A DNA stretch of 64,000 bases from Gleimia hominis (lineage in GTDB: Bacteria; Actinomycetota; Actinomycetes; Actinomycetales; Actinomycetaceae). The translations under genes were made by a program, and so were the position numbers. Position 1 is the first letter of the stretch; every line of letters begins with the position of its first letter. A model generated the notes under the pieces. That model was given only the letters and a program-made list of their open reading frames with translations, made no database searches and was not told the origin of the DNA. Below, piece by piece: positions 1 through 8,961 of the stretch. The stretch is taken from NCBI RefSeq assembly GCF_032085515.1, contig NZ_JASXSX010000001.1, forward strand, positions 1 to 64,000. Reading direction: 5' to 3'.

Positions 1-73
1 AATACCAGCCAAAACGCGGCATTTGCGTGAGGAAAATTCCTTCACCATCCTTGTATCAAAATGGGTGTCCAAG

Positions 74-149
74 TGGAGCCACCTAGGAGACTCGAACTCC
101 TGACCGTCCGCTTACAAGGCGGATGCTCTACCAACTGAGCTAAGGTGGC
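74..149 (-). tRNA. tRNA-Thr (anticodon TGT)
   Basis: Read on the minus strand, a cloverleaf begins GCCACCTTAGCTCAGTTGG at 149. The 7-bp acceptor stem pairs GCCACCT with AGGTGGC. The anticodon loop is CTTGTAA, giving TGT for Thr ACA codons. The T arm contains TTCGAGTC. The CCA end is encoded at 74-76. Confidence 0.95.
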
Positions 150-193
150 GCGACCTCAAGTTTGCCATGAATGAGGTCCATTTGTCACATGAG

Positions 194-1009
194 TTATTTC
201 TGCGCGGCTTTTATGCCCTCAAGAAGATTTTTCGTGACCTCTTGCGCAGACTCGCCTTTCAACTCAATCAGCTTGTTATTAGAAATGAACTGCGGTGTGT
301 ATTTTTCTGTCGAACCATCAACTTTGCGGGAAATCCACTTGTCCGTATTCGCCTTTAACTGCGCCTTCATATCCGACGTTTTGAACTTACTGATAGTCGT
401 TTCAGATATGCCCACCGACTTCGCGATCTGCGCGATCTTGTCGGCCGACTTCTGCGCAGACTCCTGGATCACGGACCCGTCTTTCGCATCAAACTGCGAC
501 TTAAAATACGCCATCACAGCCGCGTGAAAATCCATGTACTTATCCGGCTGCTGCTGCCACACCACGTACGCCGCATCCGCCGCCTTTTGGTGGTACACCA
601 TGTCCACCGTGTTCACCGGCGTGATCTTGAGGTTAAACTCACCATTCTTCGCAGCTTTAGTTAGGGTATCGCCCAGTATCGCAGTTGTATCCGCGCACGC
701 GTGGCAGGAGTAATCCATGTACTCCTCTAAAGTGGGCACCCCAGACTTAGGTTTCCCAGGCCCGTCAGCACTAATTATGAACGAACCGTCAGCACTGGCA
801 GCTGCCGCGCCCTTACCTGCTGAATCTGCGGAACGAGACTTGTAAACAACCAGCCCAACCGCTGCAACCACCGCCAAAACCAGTAGCACCACGACCGTGA
901 TGATCACGTTACGGGTACGGCGCTCCCGCGCCTGCGCTTGCTCCCGCATCTTCCGGGCTTTCTGCGCGCTCGCGCTACCAGCTCCCTTTGAGTTCGCCGA
1001 GTTCGCCAT
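194..1009 (-). CDS. Membrane-anchored DsbA-like thiol-disulfide oxidoreductase
   Basis: The 271-residue protein has a basic cytoplasmic N terminus, one transmembrane segment at about residues 34-56, and an extracytoplasmic thioredoxin-fold domain of the DsbA family. The sequence around residues 98-106 (MDYSCHACA) carries a CxxC active site, CHAC at 102-105. The start ATG at 1009 follows GGAGGA. Proteins of this architecture (Actinomyces and Corynebacterium MdbA are the best studied) introduce disulfides into exported proteins and are needed for pilin folding in those genera. The pilus adhesin near 52-59 kb is rich in Cys, so it is a plausible client; that link is inference. The usual Actinobacterial CPxC dipeptide is HA here, so redox properties may differ. 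The gene appears monocistronic. Confidence 0.85.
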   Translation of the reverse strand: MANSANSKGAGSASAQKARKMREQAQARERRTRNVIITVVVLLVLAVVAAVGLVVYKSRSADSAGKGAAAASADGSFIISADGPGKPKSGVPTLEEYMDYSCHACADTTAILGDTLTKAAKNGEFNLKITPVNTVDMVYHQKAADAAYVVWQQQPDKYMDFHAAVMAYFKSQFDAKDGSVIQESAQKSADKIAQIAKSVGISETTISKFKTSDMKAQLKANTDKWISRKVDGSTEKYTPQFISNNKLIELKGESAQEVTKNLLEGIKAAQK

Positions 1010-1245
1010 GACTCCTCCGAATTTTCTAACTACAGCAACGTATACATCTTAAATAACGGCGGGCACACGCGCCCAACACGTCTGAATATCCGACGTGGCC
1101 GGCACGTCTACTAACTGCGCACGCGTGCGTGCTGTGGGCACCCATCTAACCTTTCGCACATACCCACCCGATACGCCTGCCAACCACACCCAACTACGCA
1201 CCCGGCGCATCTATCTACCCTTATCTATCTTGCGAATCTGGGCAC

Positions 1246-3147
1246 CTACCAACCTATAACCCCTGTGACCATGCCAACCGTTAGCGCGCACACGCCACAC
1301 AAAATTATCCCGAAGAACAACCTCAAGGCCCCAGAAGGTACCGCAGCCGAAATGGTGGCCCGCTCCCCTTCACGCAGATGCCACCCACCAGCACCCATGT
1401 GGCAGAGCAGAACGATCACCACCACACTCACCCAAAGCAGGGCGGGCACTGCCTGCACGTCTTGCCACGCTGACAACCAACCGCGCTGCCCCGGGCTACC
1501 TTGCAGCATTTGCAGGAACGGGGTGTTCACCAGGTCTAACCGCCGCGACATCGCCCAAATCGACCACGCTGCACCCGCCAGCACCCCACCGATCAACGCG
1601 TTAACGCCCACGGCAAACACAGACTTGAGCGCATACGGCACTGCCCTAAGTGCCGCGAGCGCATTATCTCCCTTCTGCTTAGATCCCACGCGGGTGCGGC
1701 GCCGTTCCCGCCACGTGCGGGCGTTCCCAACTGCCTCAAGAAACACCAGCAATACCAGTAACCAGATCGCCCCCGGCATCCCAAACCACACTGGCAGCAG
1801 GCACGCCAACCCCATCAGTCCGACGGAAAACAAGTTCGCCCGCCCCGGTGCCCGATACTGATACACCGACGGGAACGCCCACTGCGGCACACTTGCCTCA
1901 CCTATTTGACCCGCCTGAGGTCCTGGCACTCCGCCCGCCTGAGGTCCTGGCATTCCCCCCGCCTGAGGTCCTGGCGTTCGCTGCGCTACCGGCCACTGCG
2001 GTGCAGGTGGCTGCCCCCGACCAGCGATTGGGCTTGCCGGCGGATCTTCCGGTGAGACCTTCGGCGCGTAAACCCGGGTGGCGTCGCTTCCTGAAGCCGC
2101 TTCTGGATCGTACACTCGAGTTTTGTCGCCCTCAGAGACCGCTTCTGGATCATAAACCCGGGTGGCGTTAGATCCCTGATCGTAACTATCAGGAGCTGCG
2201 TAAGCCCTGGTCGCGTCACTATCCTGCACAGCCTCTGGATCGTAAGCACGCGTGGAACTGTCAGAATCAACGTCCGGTTCAAAAGTCTGCGTTGCCTGCG
2301 CCTGCGGATCCGCCTCATCTGCATCCGAGTACGCCTCGACCTCAATGGCATCAAACTCCCGCAACTGATCTAAAAACTCACCGTACTCCAACCGATCCTG
2401 GCGCGGCCCCAACGCCCGGCGCAACACCGTCGCCAACGGTGGGTAAACCCCCCGCGTGTCCGGACGGCCCGTCGCGATCCGACCGAGCACCACCTCCATC
2501 TTCCCCGTTCCAAACGGTTGCCGTCCCGTCAACGAAAACAGCACAATCGCAGCGGCACCCCACCAATCCGTGACCTCATCATCATCCGCGCCCTGCAGAA
2601 CCTCAGGCGCCACCCAACCCGGGGTACCCGTAACCAAACCCGTCGACGTAAGCCGTTCATCCCCAGCCGCCCTAGAGATCCCAAAATCAATCAGCACCGG
2701 CCCTTCCGGCCCCAACATCACATTCGAAGGCTTCAAATCCCGATGAATCACGCCCGCCGCATGCACCTGCCGCAGAACCTCAGCCAAACTAAAAGCCAAA
2801 TCAACCGCATCATCGTAATAAAACGGGCCGCGCTGACGCACCTCATCACGCAAAGACAAACCATCAACCAGCTCCGTAACCACAAACGGCTGCTGGCCCT
2901 CCGTCTCCAAATCCACCACGTGCGCCACCGCTGCGGAACGCACTCGATTCAACGTCTGCGCCTCCCGCGCCAAACGCACGCGCGCCACCTGGTCAGACGC
3001 CACCGCCGGATGCAAAAGCTTCAACGCATACCGGTCGCCCGCCTCATCCACGGCCTCCCACACGACCGCAGCGCCACCACTGCCCAACGGGCGGACAAGA
3101 CGATAACCCCCCAAACGGGTTGCCGGACGCTGAACGGAATCACTCAC
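1246..3147 (-). CDS. Membrane Ser/Thr protein kinase with Thr-rich repeat linker
   Basis: A eukaryotic-type kinase domain occupies residues 10-270, with glycine loop LGSGGAAVVW, lysine in YALKLL, catalytic loop HRDLKPSN (135-142), DFG (154-156) and APE. I place the start at GTG 3147 because the open frame upstream has no kinase homology. After the kinase comes a linker (about 298-360) with a repeated unit built on TRVYDPEA (period mostly 14 residues), then three PGPQAGG units, then a C-terminal block with about four transmembrane segments. There is no PASTA domain, so it is PknD/PknA-like only in the catalytic part. The repeated Thr residues in Asp/Glu-rich contexts could be autophosphorylated docking sites for FHA proteins (inference). 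It probably phosphorylates cell-envelope or transport proteins; the partner is unknown. Confidence 0.85.
   Translation of the reverse strand: MSDSVQRPATRLGGYRLVRPLGSGGAAVVWEAVDEAGDRYALKLLHPAVASDQVARVRLAREAQTLNRVRSAAVAHVVDLETEGQQPFVVTELVDGLSLRDEVRQRGPFYYDDAVDLAFSLAEVLRQVHAAGVIHRDLKPSNVMLGPEGPVLIDFGISRAAGDERLTSTGLVTGTPGWVAPEVLQGADDDEVTDWWGAAAIVLFSLTGRQPFGTGKMEVVLGRIATGRPDTRGVYPPLATVLRRALGPRQDRLEYGEFLDQLREFDAIEVEAYSDADEADPQAQATQTFEPDVDSDSSTRAYDPEAVQDSDATRAYAAPDSYDQGSNATRVYDPEAVSEGDKTRVYDPEAASGSDATRVYAPKVSPEDPPASPIAGRGQPPAPQWPVAQRTPGPQAGGMPGPQAGGVPGPQAGQIGEASVPQWAFPSVYQYRAPGRANLFSVGLMGLACLLPVWFGMPGAIWLLVLLVFLEAVGNARTWRERRRTRVGSKQKGDNALAALRAVPYALKSVFAVGVNALIGGVLAGAAWSIWAMSRRLDLVNTPFLQMLQGSPGQRGWLSAWQDVQAVPALLWVSVVVIVLLCHMGAGGWHLREGERATISAAVPSGALRLFFGIILCGVCALTVGMVTGVIGW
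2068..2253 (-). repeat. In-frame 42-bp repeats in kinase linker
   Basis: Five imperfect copies of a TR(A/V)Y(D/A)PEA-type motif. Successive motifs are spaced 14, 16, 14 and 14 codons, so the base period is 42 bp. A second short repeat (PGPQAGG, three copies) follows just downstream in the gene, near 1915-1975. Confidence 0.85.
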
Positions 3148-3460
3148 ACCCCAAATACTACTAACCACAACCGGGAAGAAGCTGAAAGCCACATCTAACC
3201 CACAACCGTGTGTCCCAAACCAGCCCGAACCGGCGCAAAACCAAACTTCCCAAAAGCTGAACAAACACACTCCATACCCGTGTCCGCACGCCCAGAGCAT
3301 GGTAATCTATGAGAGGTTTCTACGGCTAACAAACTCTTGATGCGACGCCGACGTGAAGCAACAAGGGAGTGTGAGCACGTGGGGATTGTGACAGCGAAGC
3401 CGCTGCCACTCCACAACGGATCGTTTGGCACGTACCTGCCGATGGAGGAAGAAACTAAAT

Positions 3461-4600
3461 ATGGCATCTGTAACTTTTGAAGGGGCAACCCGTATCTACC
3501 CGGGGTCAGAAACCCCCGCAGTGGACAACCTGAACCTAGACATCGCCGACGGCGAATTCCTAGTGCTCGTAGGCCCCTCGGGCTGCGGTAAATCCACGTC
3601 ACTGCGCATGCTAGCCGGACTCGAAGAGGTCAACGCCGGCACCATTTCAATCGGAGGACGAGACGTCACCGACGTTCCCCCCAAAGACCGCGACATCGCA
3701 ATGGTCTTCCAAAACTACGCGCTCTACCCCCACATGACCGTGCGGGACAACATGGGATTCGCCCTCAAAATCGCGGGCACACCCAAAGACGAAATCAACC
3801 GTCGCGTAGAAGAAGCCGCACAAATCCTCGACCTAACCGAATACCTGGACCGCAAACCAAAAGCACTGTCCGGTGGGCAACGCCAGCGCGTCGCCATGGG
3901 CCGCGCAATCGTGCGGAAACCACGCGTATTCCTCATGGACGAACCGCTGTCTAACCTGGACGCCAAACTGCGTGTACAAACCCGTACCCAAATCGCGTCC
4001 CTACAACGGTCCCTCGGGGTAACCACCGTGTACGTGACCCACGACCAGACGGAAGCCCTCACCATGGGTGACCGTATCGCCGTACTCAAAGACGGGATCC
4101 TCCAACAAGTAGGTACCCCCCGCGAAATGTACGACCGTCCAGCAAACGAATTCGTCGCCGGATTCATCGGCTCACCCGCCATGAACCTCGGCACCTTCAA
4201 AGTAGCTGACGACGGCTACGCCACTCTCGGTGAAGCCCGCGTCCCCCTCTCCCAAGAAACACGCGACGCCATCACCGAAGCAGACGGCGGACAAATCGTC
4301 ATCGGATTCCGCCCCGAATCCCTCGAAGTAGTAGAAGAAGGCACCGACGGCGCCATCCCCGTAGAAGTAGAACTCGTCGAAGAACTAGGCTCCGACGCCT
4401 ACATCTACGGACACCTCGTAGGCGGCGGCGACCTCGGCTCCGGAACCGACGCGAACCCAGATGACGACACCACCGACCAAATCATCATCCGAACCGCACC
4501 CCACACCTCACCCGACAAAGGGTCCGTAGTGAACGTGCGCATTAAGAAAGGTGGGCAACACAACTTCAGCCACGCAACCGGTGAACGCCTCCCCGACTAA
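3461..4600 (+). CDS. ABC sugar transporter ATPase, MsmK/UgpC/MalK family
   Basis: This 379-residue protein is a carbohydrate-uptake ABC ATPase. Walker A GPSGCGKST lies at 38-46, signature LSGGQRQR at 136-143, Walker B VFLMDEP at 156-162, and the H-loop His at 194 in VTHDQTEA. The C-terminal third is a TOBE/MalK-type regulatory domain. The start ATG 3461 follows GGAGGAAG; a TTG 36 bp upstream has no comparable site. No permease or solute-binding gene is adjacent, which is typical of an orphan, multitask ATPase that energises several sugar importers. It could serve uptake of oligosaccharides used by the alpha-galactosidase at 62 kb, but nothing here proves it. A strong hairpin follows at 4682-4717. 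Confidence 0.92.
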   Translation: MASVTFEGATRIYPGSETPAVDNLNLDIADGEFLVLVGPSGCGKSTSLRMLAGLEEVNAGTISIGGRDVTDVPPKDRDIAMVFQNYALYPHMTVRDNMGFALKIAGTPKDEINRRVEEAAQILDLTEYLDRKPKALSGGQRQRVAMGRAIVRKPRVFLMDEPLSNLDAKLRVQTRTQIASLQRSLGVTTVYVTHDQTEALTMGDRIAVLKDGILQQVGTPREMYDRPANEFVAGFIGSPAMNLGTFKVADDGYATLGEARVPLSQETRDAITEADGGQIVIGFRPESLEVVEEGTDGAIPVEVELVEELGSDAYIYGHLVGGGDLGSGTDANPDDDTTDQIIIRTAPHTSPDKGSVVNVRIKKGGQHNFSHATGERLPD

Positions 4601-4681
4601 AACCACACGTCGGGCATGCATCACACGTAGGCCAAAGGCCATGCGTGCAAGAAGCACAATTAGATAAGGTAATACCGCACG

Positions 4682-4717
4682 GAAGCGGGCTTCCAACGCA
4701 AACTGGAAGCCCGCTTC
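4682..4717 (+). terminator. Perfect 13-bp stem-loop after msmK-like gene
   Basis: GAAGCGGGCTTCC (4682-4694) is repeated in inverted orientation at 4705-4717, with a 10-nt loop. There is no long T run, so it may act as a terminator or as an mRNA-stabilising hairpin. Confidence 0.65.
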
Positions 4718-4831
4718 ACCATGTCAACACGGCACACGCCCACAAACCAAAAAAGCTTCCGATTAGGTATCCACCAAAAGTGGTCTAACCTGGAAGGGCC
4801 TGTGCACAAACTAAGACTAGGGAGTTAGGAA

Positions 4832-5452
4832 ATGCGATTTTCCAAGTCCGACGGCAGCAACGTGTTTTTCGACCTGCTAACAACCCAAGCTAACCACTTG
4901 GTACGTGGCGCCCAACTACTGGCACGCATCCACGGGGCAAGAAACGAAGACCGCTTCAACCTCCGCGACGAACTACACGAAGTCGAACACCTCTGCGACG
5001 AAGCCCTCCACGAACTCTCCTCCAAAATCAACCAAACCTTCGTCACCCCCTTCGACCGGGACGATCTAACCTTCCTAGCTGGAAAACTAGACGACTGCAT
5101 GGACTTCATGGACGAAGCCGGAGACCTCATCGTCCTGTACAAAGTCGGAGACCTCCCCCGCGGAGTCGTGGAACAACTAAACGTAATCCAACGCTGCGCA
5201 GACCTCACCGCACAAGCCATGCCGAAACTAAAAAGCCTCGGCGGACTCCGCGACTACTGGATCGAAATCAACCGCCTCGAAAACGAAGGCGACAAAGCCT
5301 ACCGGCGGGTCCTCTCCGAAGTATTCGACACCTACGAAAACGCCATCGAAGTAATCAAAGTCAAAGACATCGTCGAAGCACTCGAAAAAGCGTGTGACAG
5401 CTTCGAAGGCTTAGCAAACGGCATCGAAACCATCGCGATTAAGGAGTCCTAA
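4832..5452 (+). CDS. PhoU-like DUF47 protein, partner of PiT transporter
   Basis: This 206-residue, Glu/Asp-rich helical protein has the pattern of the DUF47/PhoU_div family (Pit accessory protein), for example the helices around residues 12-60 (LLTTQANHLVRGAQLL) and the central DRDDLTFLAGKLDDCMDFMDEA. DUF47 proteins are encoded next to PiT permeases and are thought to regulate them. The downstream PiT gene begins 3 bp after the stop, so the two are co-translated. The ATG follows AGGGAGTTAGGAA. It is not the PhoU of the Pst system; no phoU is found beside pstSCAB in this window. Confidence 0.9.
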   Translation: MRFSKSDGSNVFFDLLTTQANHLVRGAQLLARIHGARNEDRFNLRDELHEVEHLCDEALHELSSKINQTFVTPFDRDDLTFLAGKLDDCMDFMDEAGDLIVLYKVGDLPRGVVEQLNVIQRCADLTAQAMPKLKSLGGLRDYWIEINRLENEGDKAYRRVLSEVFDTYENAIEVIKVKDIVEALEKACDSFEGLANGIETIAIKES

Positions 5453-5455
5453 AGC

Positions 5456-6508
5456 GTGGAGCTCACACTATTCCTAGTGCTCCTAGTGATCACCATATCG
5501 CTAGCATTCGATTTCACTAACGGGTTCCACGACGCCGCCAACGCGATCGCCACCTCCGTCTCCACCCGCGCCCTAACCCCCCGCGCCGCCCTAACCTTAG
5601 CGGCCGTCATGAACTTCGCGGGCGCACTGATGGGCACCGCGGTCGCTAAAACCATTGGGCAAGGCATCATTGACGTCGCCCCATTCACCGACTCTGCGGA
5701 CAACCAGTTGAAACTCCACGGGCTCGCCATCATCCTCGCGGCCCTCGCCGGAGCGATCACCTGGAACCTCATCACCTGGTGGCTTGGGCTTCCGTCCTCA
5801 TCTTCACACGCCCTCATCGGCGGCCTCGTTGGAGCCGGGTTAGCCTCCGCCACACCCGTGCAATGGTGGGGCGTAACCACCCACGTGATCATCCCCATGT
5901 TCGCGTCCCCACTGATCGGCTTCGTCCTCGCGTTCATTCTGATGAAGTTCACGTTAGCGCTGGTTAAATCCCTGCCCTACCACCGCACAATGCGGCGTTT
6001 CCGCTACGCACAAACCGTTTCCGCAGCCCTCATGGCCCTAGGCCACGGCCTGCAGGACGCGCAGAAAACCATGGGAATCATCGTCATGGCACTACTCGCC
6101 GGTGGGTACGGGCACACGCACAACATTTTGGTGAACGGTGAGCTGCAGATCCCCCTGTGGGTCAAACTCGCGGCCGCAACCGCGATCACTGCCGGCACCT
6201 ACTCTGGTGGTTGGCGGATTATGCGCACCCTGGGTCGAAAGGTTATTGAGCTAGACCCCGCGCACGGGTTCATTGCCGAAACAGTATCCGCCGGTGTTCT
6301 GTACTCCGCGGCGTACGTGTTCCACGCTCCCATTTCCACGACCCACACGATCACTTCAGCGATCATGGGGGTTGGCGCCACCAAACGCCTCTCCGCCGTC
6401 CGCTGGGGCGTGGCCGGCAACATCGTGACCGCGTGGTTCCTCACGCTTCCCGCTGCCGCGTTCGTGTCGTTCATCCTCTACATGGTGCTGCACATGTTCT
6501 TGCCGTGA
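5456..6508 (+). CDS. pit: PiT-family low-affinity inorganic phosphate transporter
   Basis: A 350-residue polytopic protein with the duplicated PiT signatures: DFTNGFHDAANAIATSVSTR near residues 21-40 and the C-terminal copy around HAPISTTHTI. It imports metal-phosphate with protons. The start is GTG 5456 with AAGGAG 10 bp upstream, inside the end of the DUF47 gene. The family includes sulfate and phosphate members, but pairing with DUF47 and the nearby Pst/PhoRP genes favour phosphate. Together with pstSCAB this gives the cell a constitutive-type and a starvation-type phosphate route. Confidence 0.93.
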   Translation: MELTLFLVLLVITISLAFDFTNGFHDAANAIATSVSTRALTPRAALTLAAVMNFAGALMGTAVAKTIGQGIIDVAPFTDSADNQLKLHGLAIILAALAGAITWNLITWWLGLPSSSSHALIGGLVGAGLASATPVQWWGVTTHVIIPMFASPLIGFVLAFILMKFTLALVKSLPYHRTMRRFRYAQTVSAALMALGHGLQDAQKTMGIIVMALLAGGYGHTHNILVNGELQIPLWVKLAAATAITAGTYSGGWRIMRTLGRKVIELDPAHGFIAETVSAGVLYSAAYVFHAPISTTHTITSAIMGVGATKRLSAVRWGVAGNIVTAWFLTLPAAAFVSFILYMVLHMFLP

Positions 6509-6537
6509 TCTTACTGCGAGGGAATCTTCTTCTGACT

Positions 6538-7002
6538 GTGAGTGATATTTTGAAATCTTCATTTTTTCTTCGCATCACCGGCGTTGCCGCAGCGTTAGTT
6601 GTGTCTGCACTGGGGTGCGCTGCGTGTTCCACGGTGGCAGTGGATTTGAACGTGGGCGAATGCATTAAGCTTCCCAGTGATGCGGATTTGGATAATGGTT
6701 TTGAGGTATCTTCCGTGTCCACCACTGCCTGCAGTAAGTCACATGACGGTGAGGCTGTGGGCATGAAAACTATTGAAGGCGAGTCTTACCCGGGGCAAGA
6801 CGAGTTGTACGCGCAAGCGAAAACGTTTTGCCGCTCTGCGTTTAAGGACTACACGGGTGCGGATTTAGATTCTTCCCCATTAGAGGTGTTTCCCCTGCTG
6901 CCCACTGAGGACAGTTGGTCGCATTCACAAGACCGGGCGCTGGTGTGCGTTGCGGTTAGCCGTGACGATCCGCTGCACCAGTCCCTCAAGAAAAATACCT
7001 GA
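6538..7002 (+). CDS. Septum-formation family (Septum_form) lipoprotein
   Basis: About 154 residues. An N-terminal hydrophobic stretch (LRITGVAAALVVSALG) ends in Cys residues (GCAAC) that resemble a lipobox, though not the ideal L-A-G-C. The rest resembles the Actinobacterial Septum_form domain: LNVGECIKLP, a TTAC/SHDGEAVG segment, a late FC pair, and EDSWSHSQDRALVCVAV. Conserved Cys residues probably form disulfides outside the cell. The start is uncertain: GTG 6538 is chosen because translation from further upstream would run inside pit. The name of the family rests on one report of a septation role, so function is tentative. It is transcribed toward the convergent pst operon. Confidence 0.7.
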   Translation: MSDILKSSFFLRITGVAAALVVSALGCAACSTVAVDLNVGECIKLPSDADLDNGFEVSSVSTTACSKSHDGEAVGMKTIEGESYPGQDELYAQAKTFCRSAFKDYTGADLDSSPLEVFPLLPTEDSWSHSQDRALVCVAVSRDDPLHQSLKKNT

Positions 7003-7076
7003 GGTACCTGCGAAGCCCTGACACGTACTCTTGCCGGCCGTAACCCCGGTGTTTTTCGGCCACGCCAACTGTGCGC

Positions 7077-7103
7077 GGTAACCCGAATGTATCTGGGGTT
7101 ACC
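7077..7103. terminator. Stem-loop between convergent lipoprotein gene and pstB
   Basis: GGTAACCC (7077-7084) pairs with GGGTTACC (7096-7103), with an 11-nt loop. It lies in the 134-bp gap between two convergent genes, so it could serve either strand. T runs are weak. Confidence 0.45.
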
Positions 7104-7136
7104 CCAGCTTTACACGGCGATCTAAGGTTTTTGGGG

Positions 7137-7919
7137 TTATCCGAAGCGACCGGCGATGTAGTCCGCCGTAGTGGACTCGTGGGGGTTGTTGAAGATCACG
7201 TCCGTGTCGTCGGTTTCCACGAGGGTCCCGGGTTGCCCAACGGCCTCCAGGTTGAAGAACGCGGTGCGTTGCGAAATCCGCGCTGCCTGCTGCATGTTGT
7301 GCGTGACAATCACGATGGTGTACCGGTCTTTCAGCTCCATCATGAGTTCTTCAATCGCCCCCGTAGAGATCGGGTCGAGCGCGGACGCGGGTTCGTCCAT
7401 GAGCAGCACGTTCGGTTCCACCGCGATCGCACGGGCGATGCACAGACGCTGCTGCTGCCCACCAGACAGGGACGCACCTGGCTTATCTAACCGGTCTTTC
7501 ACCTCGTCCCACAGGTTGGAGCGTTTCAAAGATTTTTCAACAATCTGCTCTTGTTCTTCACGTCCCATTCTGATTGAGTTCAGCCGCACGCCCGCGAGCA
7601 CGTTCTGGCGGATGCTCATGGTTGGGAATGGGTTGGGTCGCTGGAATACCATTCCGATTTCGCGCCGCACATGCACTGGGTCGACGTCGGAGTCGTACGC
7701 GTTTTTACCACCTACCCGCACTTCCCCTTCTACTCGTGCCCCTGGGATCACTTCGTGCATCCGGTTTAACGTGCGTAAGAAGGTGGATTTTCCGCAGCCT
7801 GAGGGGCCGATGAGCGCGGTGATGGCGCGTTCCGGAATCGTCATATTCACATTTTTAACTGCGAGAAAGTCGCCGTAGTAAATATTTAGATTCTCAACAT
7901 CTATCTGGTACTTGTTCAC
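7137..7919 (-). CDS. pstB: Phosphate ABC transporter ATPase PstB
   Basis: A 260-residue ATPase typical of PstB. It has Walker A GPSGCGKST, the PstB-specific FQRPNPFPTMSI segment after the Q-loop, signature LSGGQQQRLCIARAIA, Walker B VLLMDEPASALDP and H-loop VTHNMQQAAR. The C terminus ends with an NPHESTTADYIAGRFG-type motif. I take GTG 7919 as the start because AAAGGA sits 7 nt upstream, and the frame further upstream runs into pstA. It is the last gene of pstSCAB and powers high-affinity phosphate import through PstC and PstA. Confidence 0.96.
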   Translation of the reverse strand: MNKYQIDVENLNIYYGDFLAVKNVNMTIPERAITALIGPSGCGKSTFLRTLNRMHEVIPGARVEGEVRVGGKNAYDSDVDPVHVRREIGMVFQRPNPFPTMSIRQNVLAGVRLNSIRMGREEQEQIVEKSLKRSNLWDEVKDRLDKPGASLSGGQQQRLCIARAIAVEPNVLLMDEPASALDPISTGAIEELMMELKDRYTIVIVTHNMQQAARISQRTAFFNLEAVGQPGTLVETDDTDVIFNNPHESTTADYIAGRFG

Positions 7920-7972
7920 AACAATCCTTTGTTTTCTTTGAGGGCTGATCCGCCGGCGTGCAGACGAGTTTT

Positions 7973-8956
7973 TCAGCGCATGTTGTGGGAGAACAGGCTT
8001 GAGATTATGCGTGCACCAATGTTCAGGATCATCACGATGATGATTAGCACTAGGGCTGCTGCCCAGGCGCGTTCGAAGTTGATTGTGGGAACGCAGTTTT
8101 CTAACCCACCGCACGGTGCTAGGCCCTGTGAGTATTGCCGGTACACGTACACGGGCAGGGTCATGAGCCTACCTTCGAATGGGTTGAAGTTAATGGAGTG
8201 CAAAACTCCAACCGTCATCAGTAGTGGCGCGGTTTCACCAATGACGCGGGCAATGGCCAGCATGATTGAGGTGGTGAGGCCCGGTGCTGCGGTGCGCAGA
8301 ACAACTTTCGCGATTGTCCGCCAGTGCGGCACCCCGAGAGCGTATGAGGCTTCGCGCAGCTCCATGGGAACTAGCATCAGCATTTCTTGAGAGGAACGCA
8401 CGACCGTTGGGATCATGAGGACCACGAGGGCAACCGCACCCATGATGCCTGCCCGGTATGCGGGGGAAACGAACGTGGCGAACAGGGCAGCTGCGAACAG
8501 GCCGGCGACGATTGAGGGGATGCCTGTCATGACGTCCACGAGGAAGTTTGTGACCCGAGCAAACCGGGTGCCGCGCGCGTATTCCACGAGGTAGATGGCG
8601 CACCCCAGTCCGATGGGTACTGAGATGAGCGTGGCCAGGCCGGTGACGAGCACGGTGCCGACGATTGCGTGGTAGATACCCCCGGCGTTCATACCGCCGT
8701 AGACGCCCGCCATGGATACGGACAGGAAGTACGGGCTGAGCCGCGCGTACCCTTGCATCACCACGGTGGTTAGCAGTGAGATTAGTGGGATTACGGCTAG
8801 TGCGAATGATACGCATACCACTACGGCGGCGATTTTGTTCACGAGGTGCCGACGCATGTCGTGCGCCGGGTTGCGTGATTCAAAAGGATTCGACGACCGT
8901 GCTTTCACGGACGTCAATGACGTTCGCCGCACGTTCGGAATACGAATCGTTGTCAT
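7973..8956 (-). CDS. pstA: Phosphate ABC transporter permease PstA
   Basis: A 327-residue membrane protein with six predicted transmembrane helices. The EAA loop reads ELREASYALGVPHWRTI, and the DVMTGIPSIVAGLF segment is typical of PstA. Around residues 255-285 an extra extracytoplasmic loop (CGGLENC) carries two Cys. It forms the pore together with PstC. The start lies 6 bp after the pstC stop, so translation is coupled. Confidence 0.95.
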   Translation of the reverse strand: MTTIRIPNVRRTSLTSVKARSSNPFESRNPAHDMRRHLVNKIAAVVVCVSFALAVIPLISLLTTVVMQGYARLSPYFLSVSMAGVYGGMNAGGIYHAIVGTVLVTGLATLISVPIGLGCAIYLVEYARGTRFARVTNFLVDVMTGIPSIVAGLFAAALFATFVSPAYRAGIMGAVALVVLMIPTVVRSSQEMLMLVPMELREASYALGVPHWRTIAKVVLRTAAPGLTTSIMLAIARVIGETAPLLMTVGVLHSINFNPFEGRLMTLPVYVYRQYSQGLAPCGGLENCVPTINFERAWAAALVLIIIVMILNIGARIISSLFSHNMR

Positions 8957-8961
8957 AAACC

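Noticed and set aside
1848..2171. Plus-strand frame with Pro-Pro-Glu-Val repeats
   Set aside because: It is the complement of the kinase gene's PGPQAGG and TRVYDPEA repeats; the kinase frame is the coding one.
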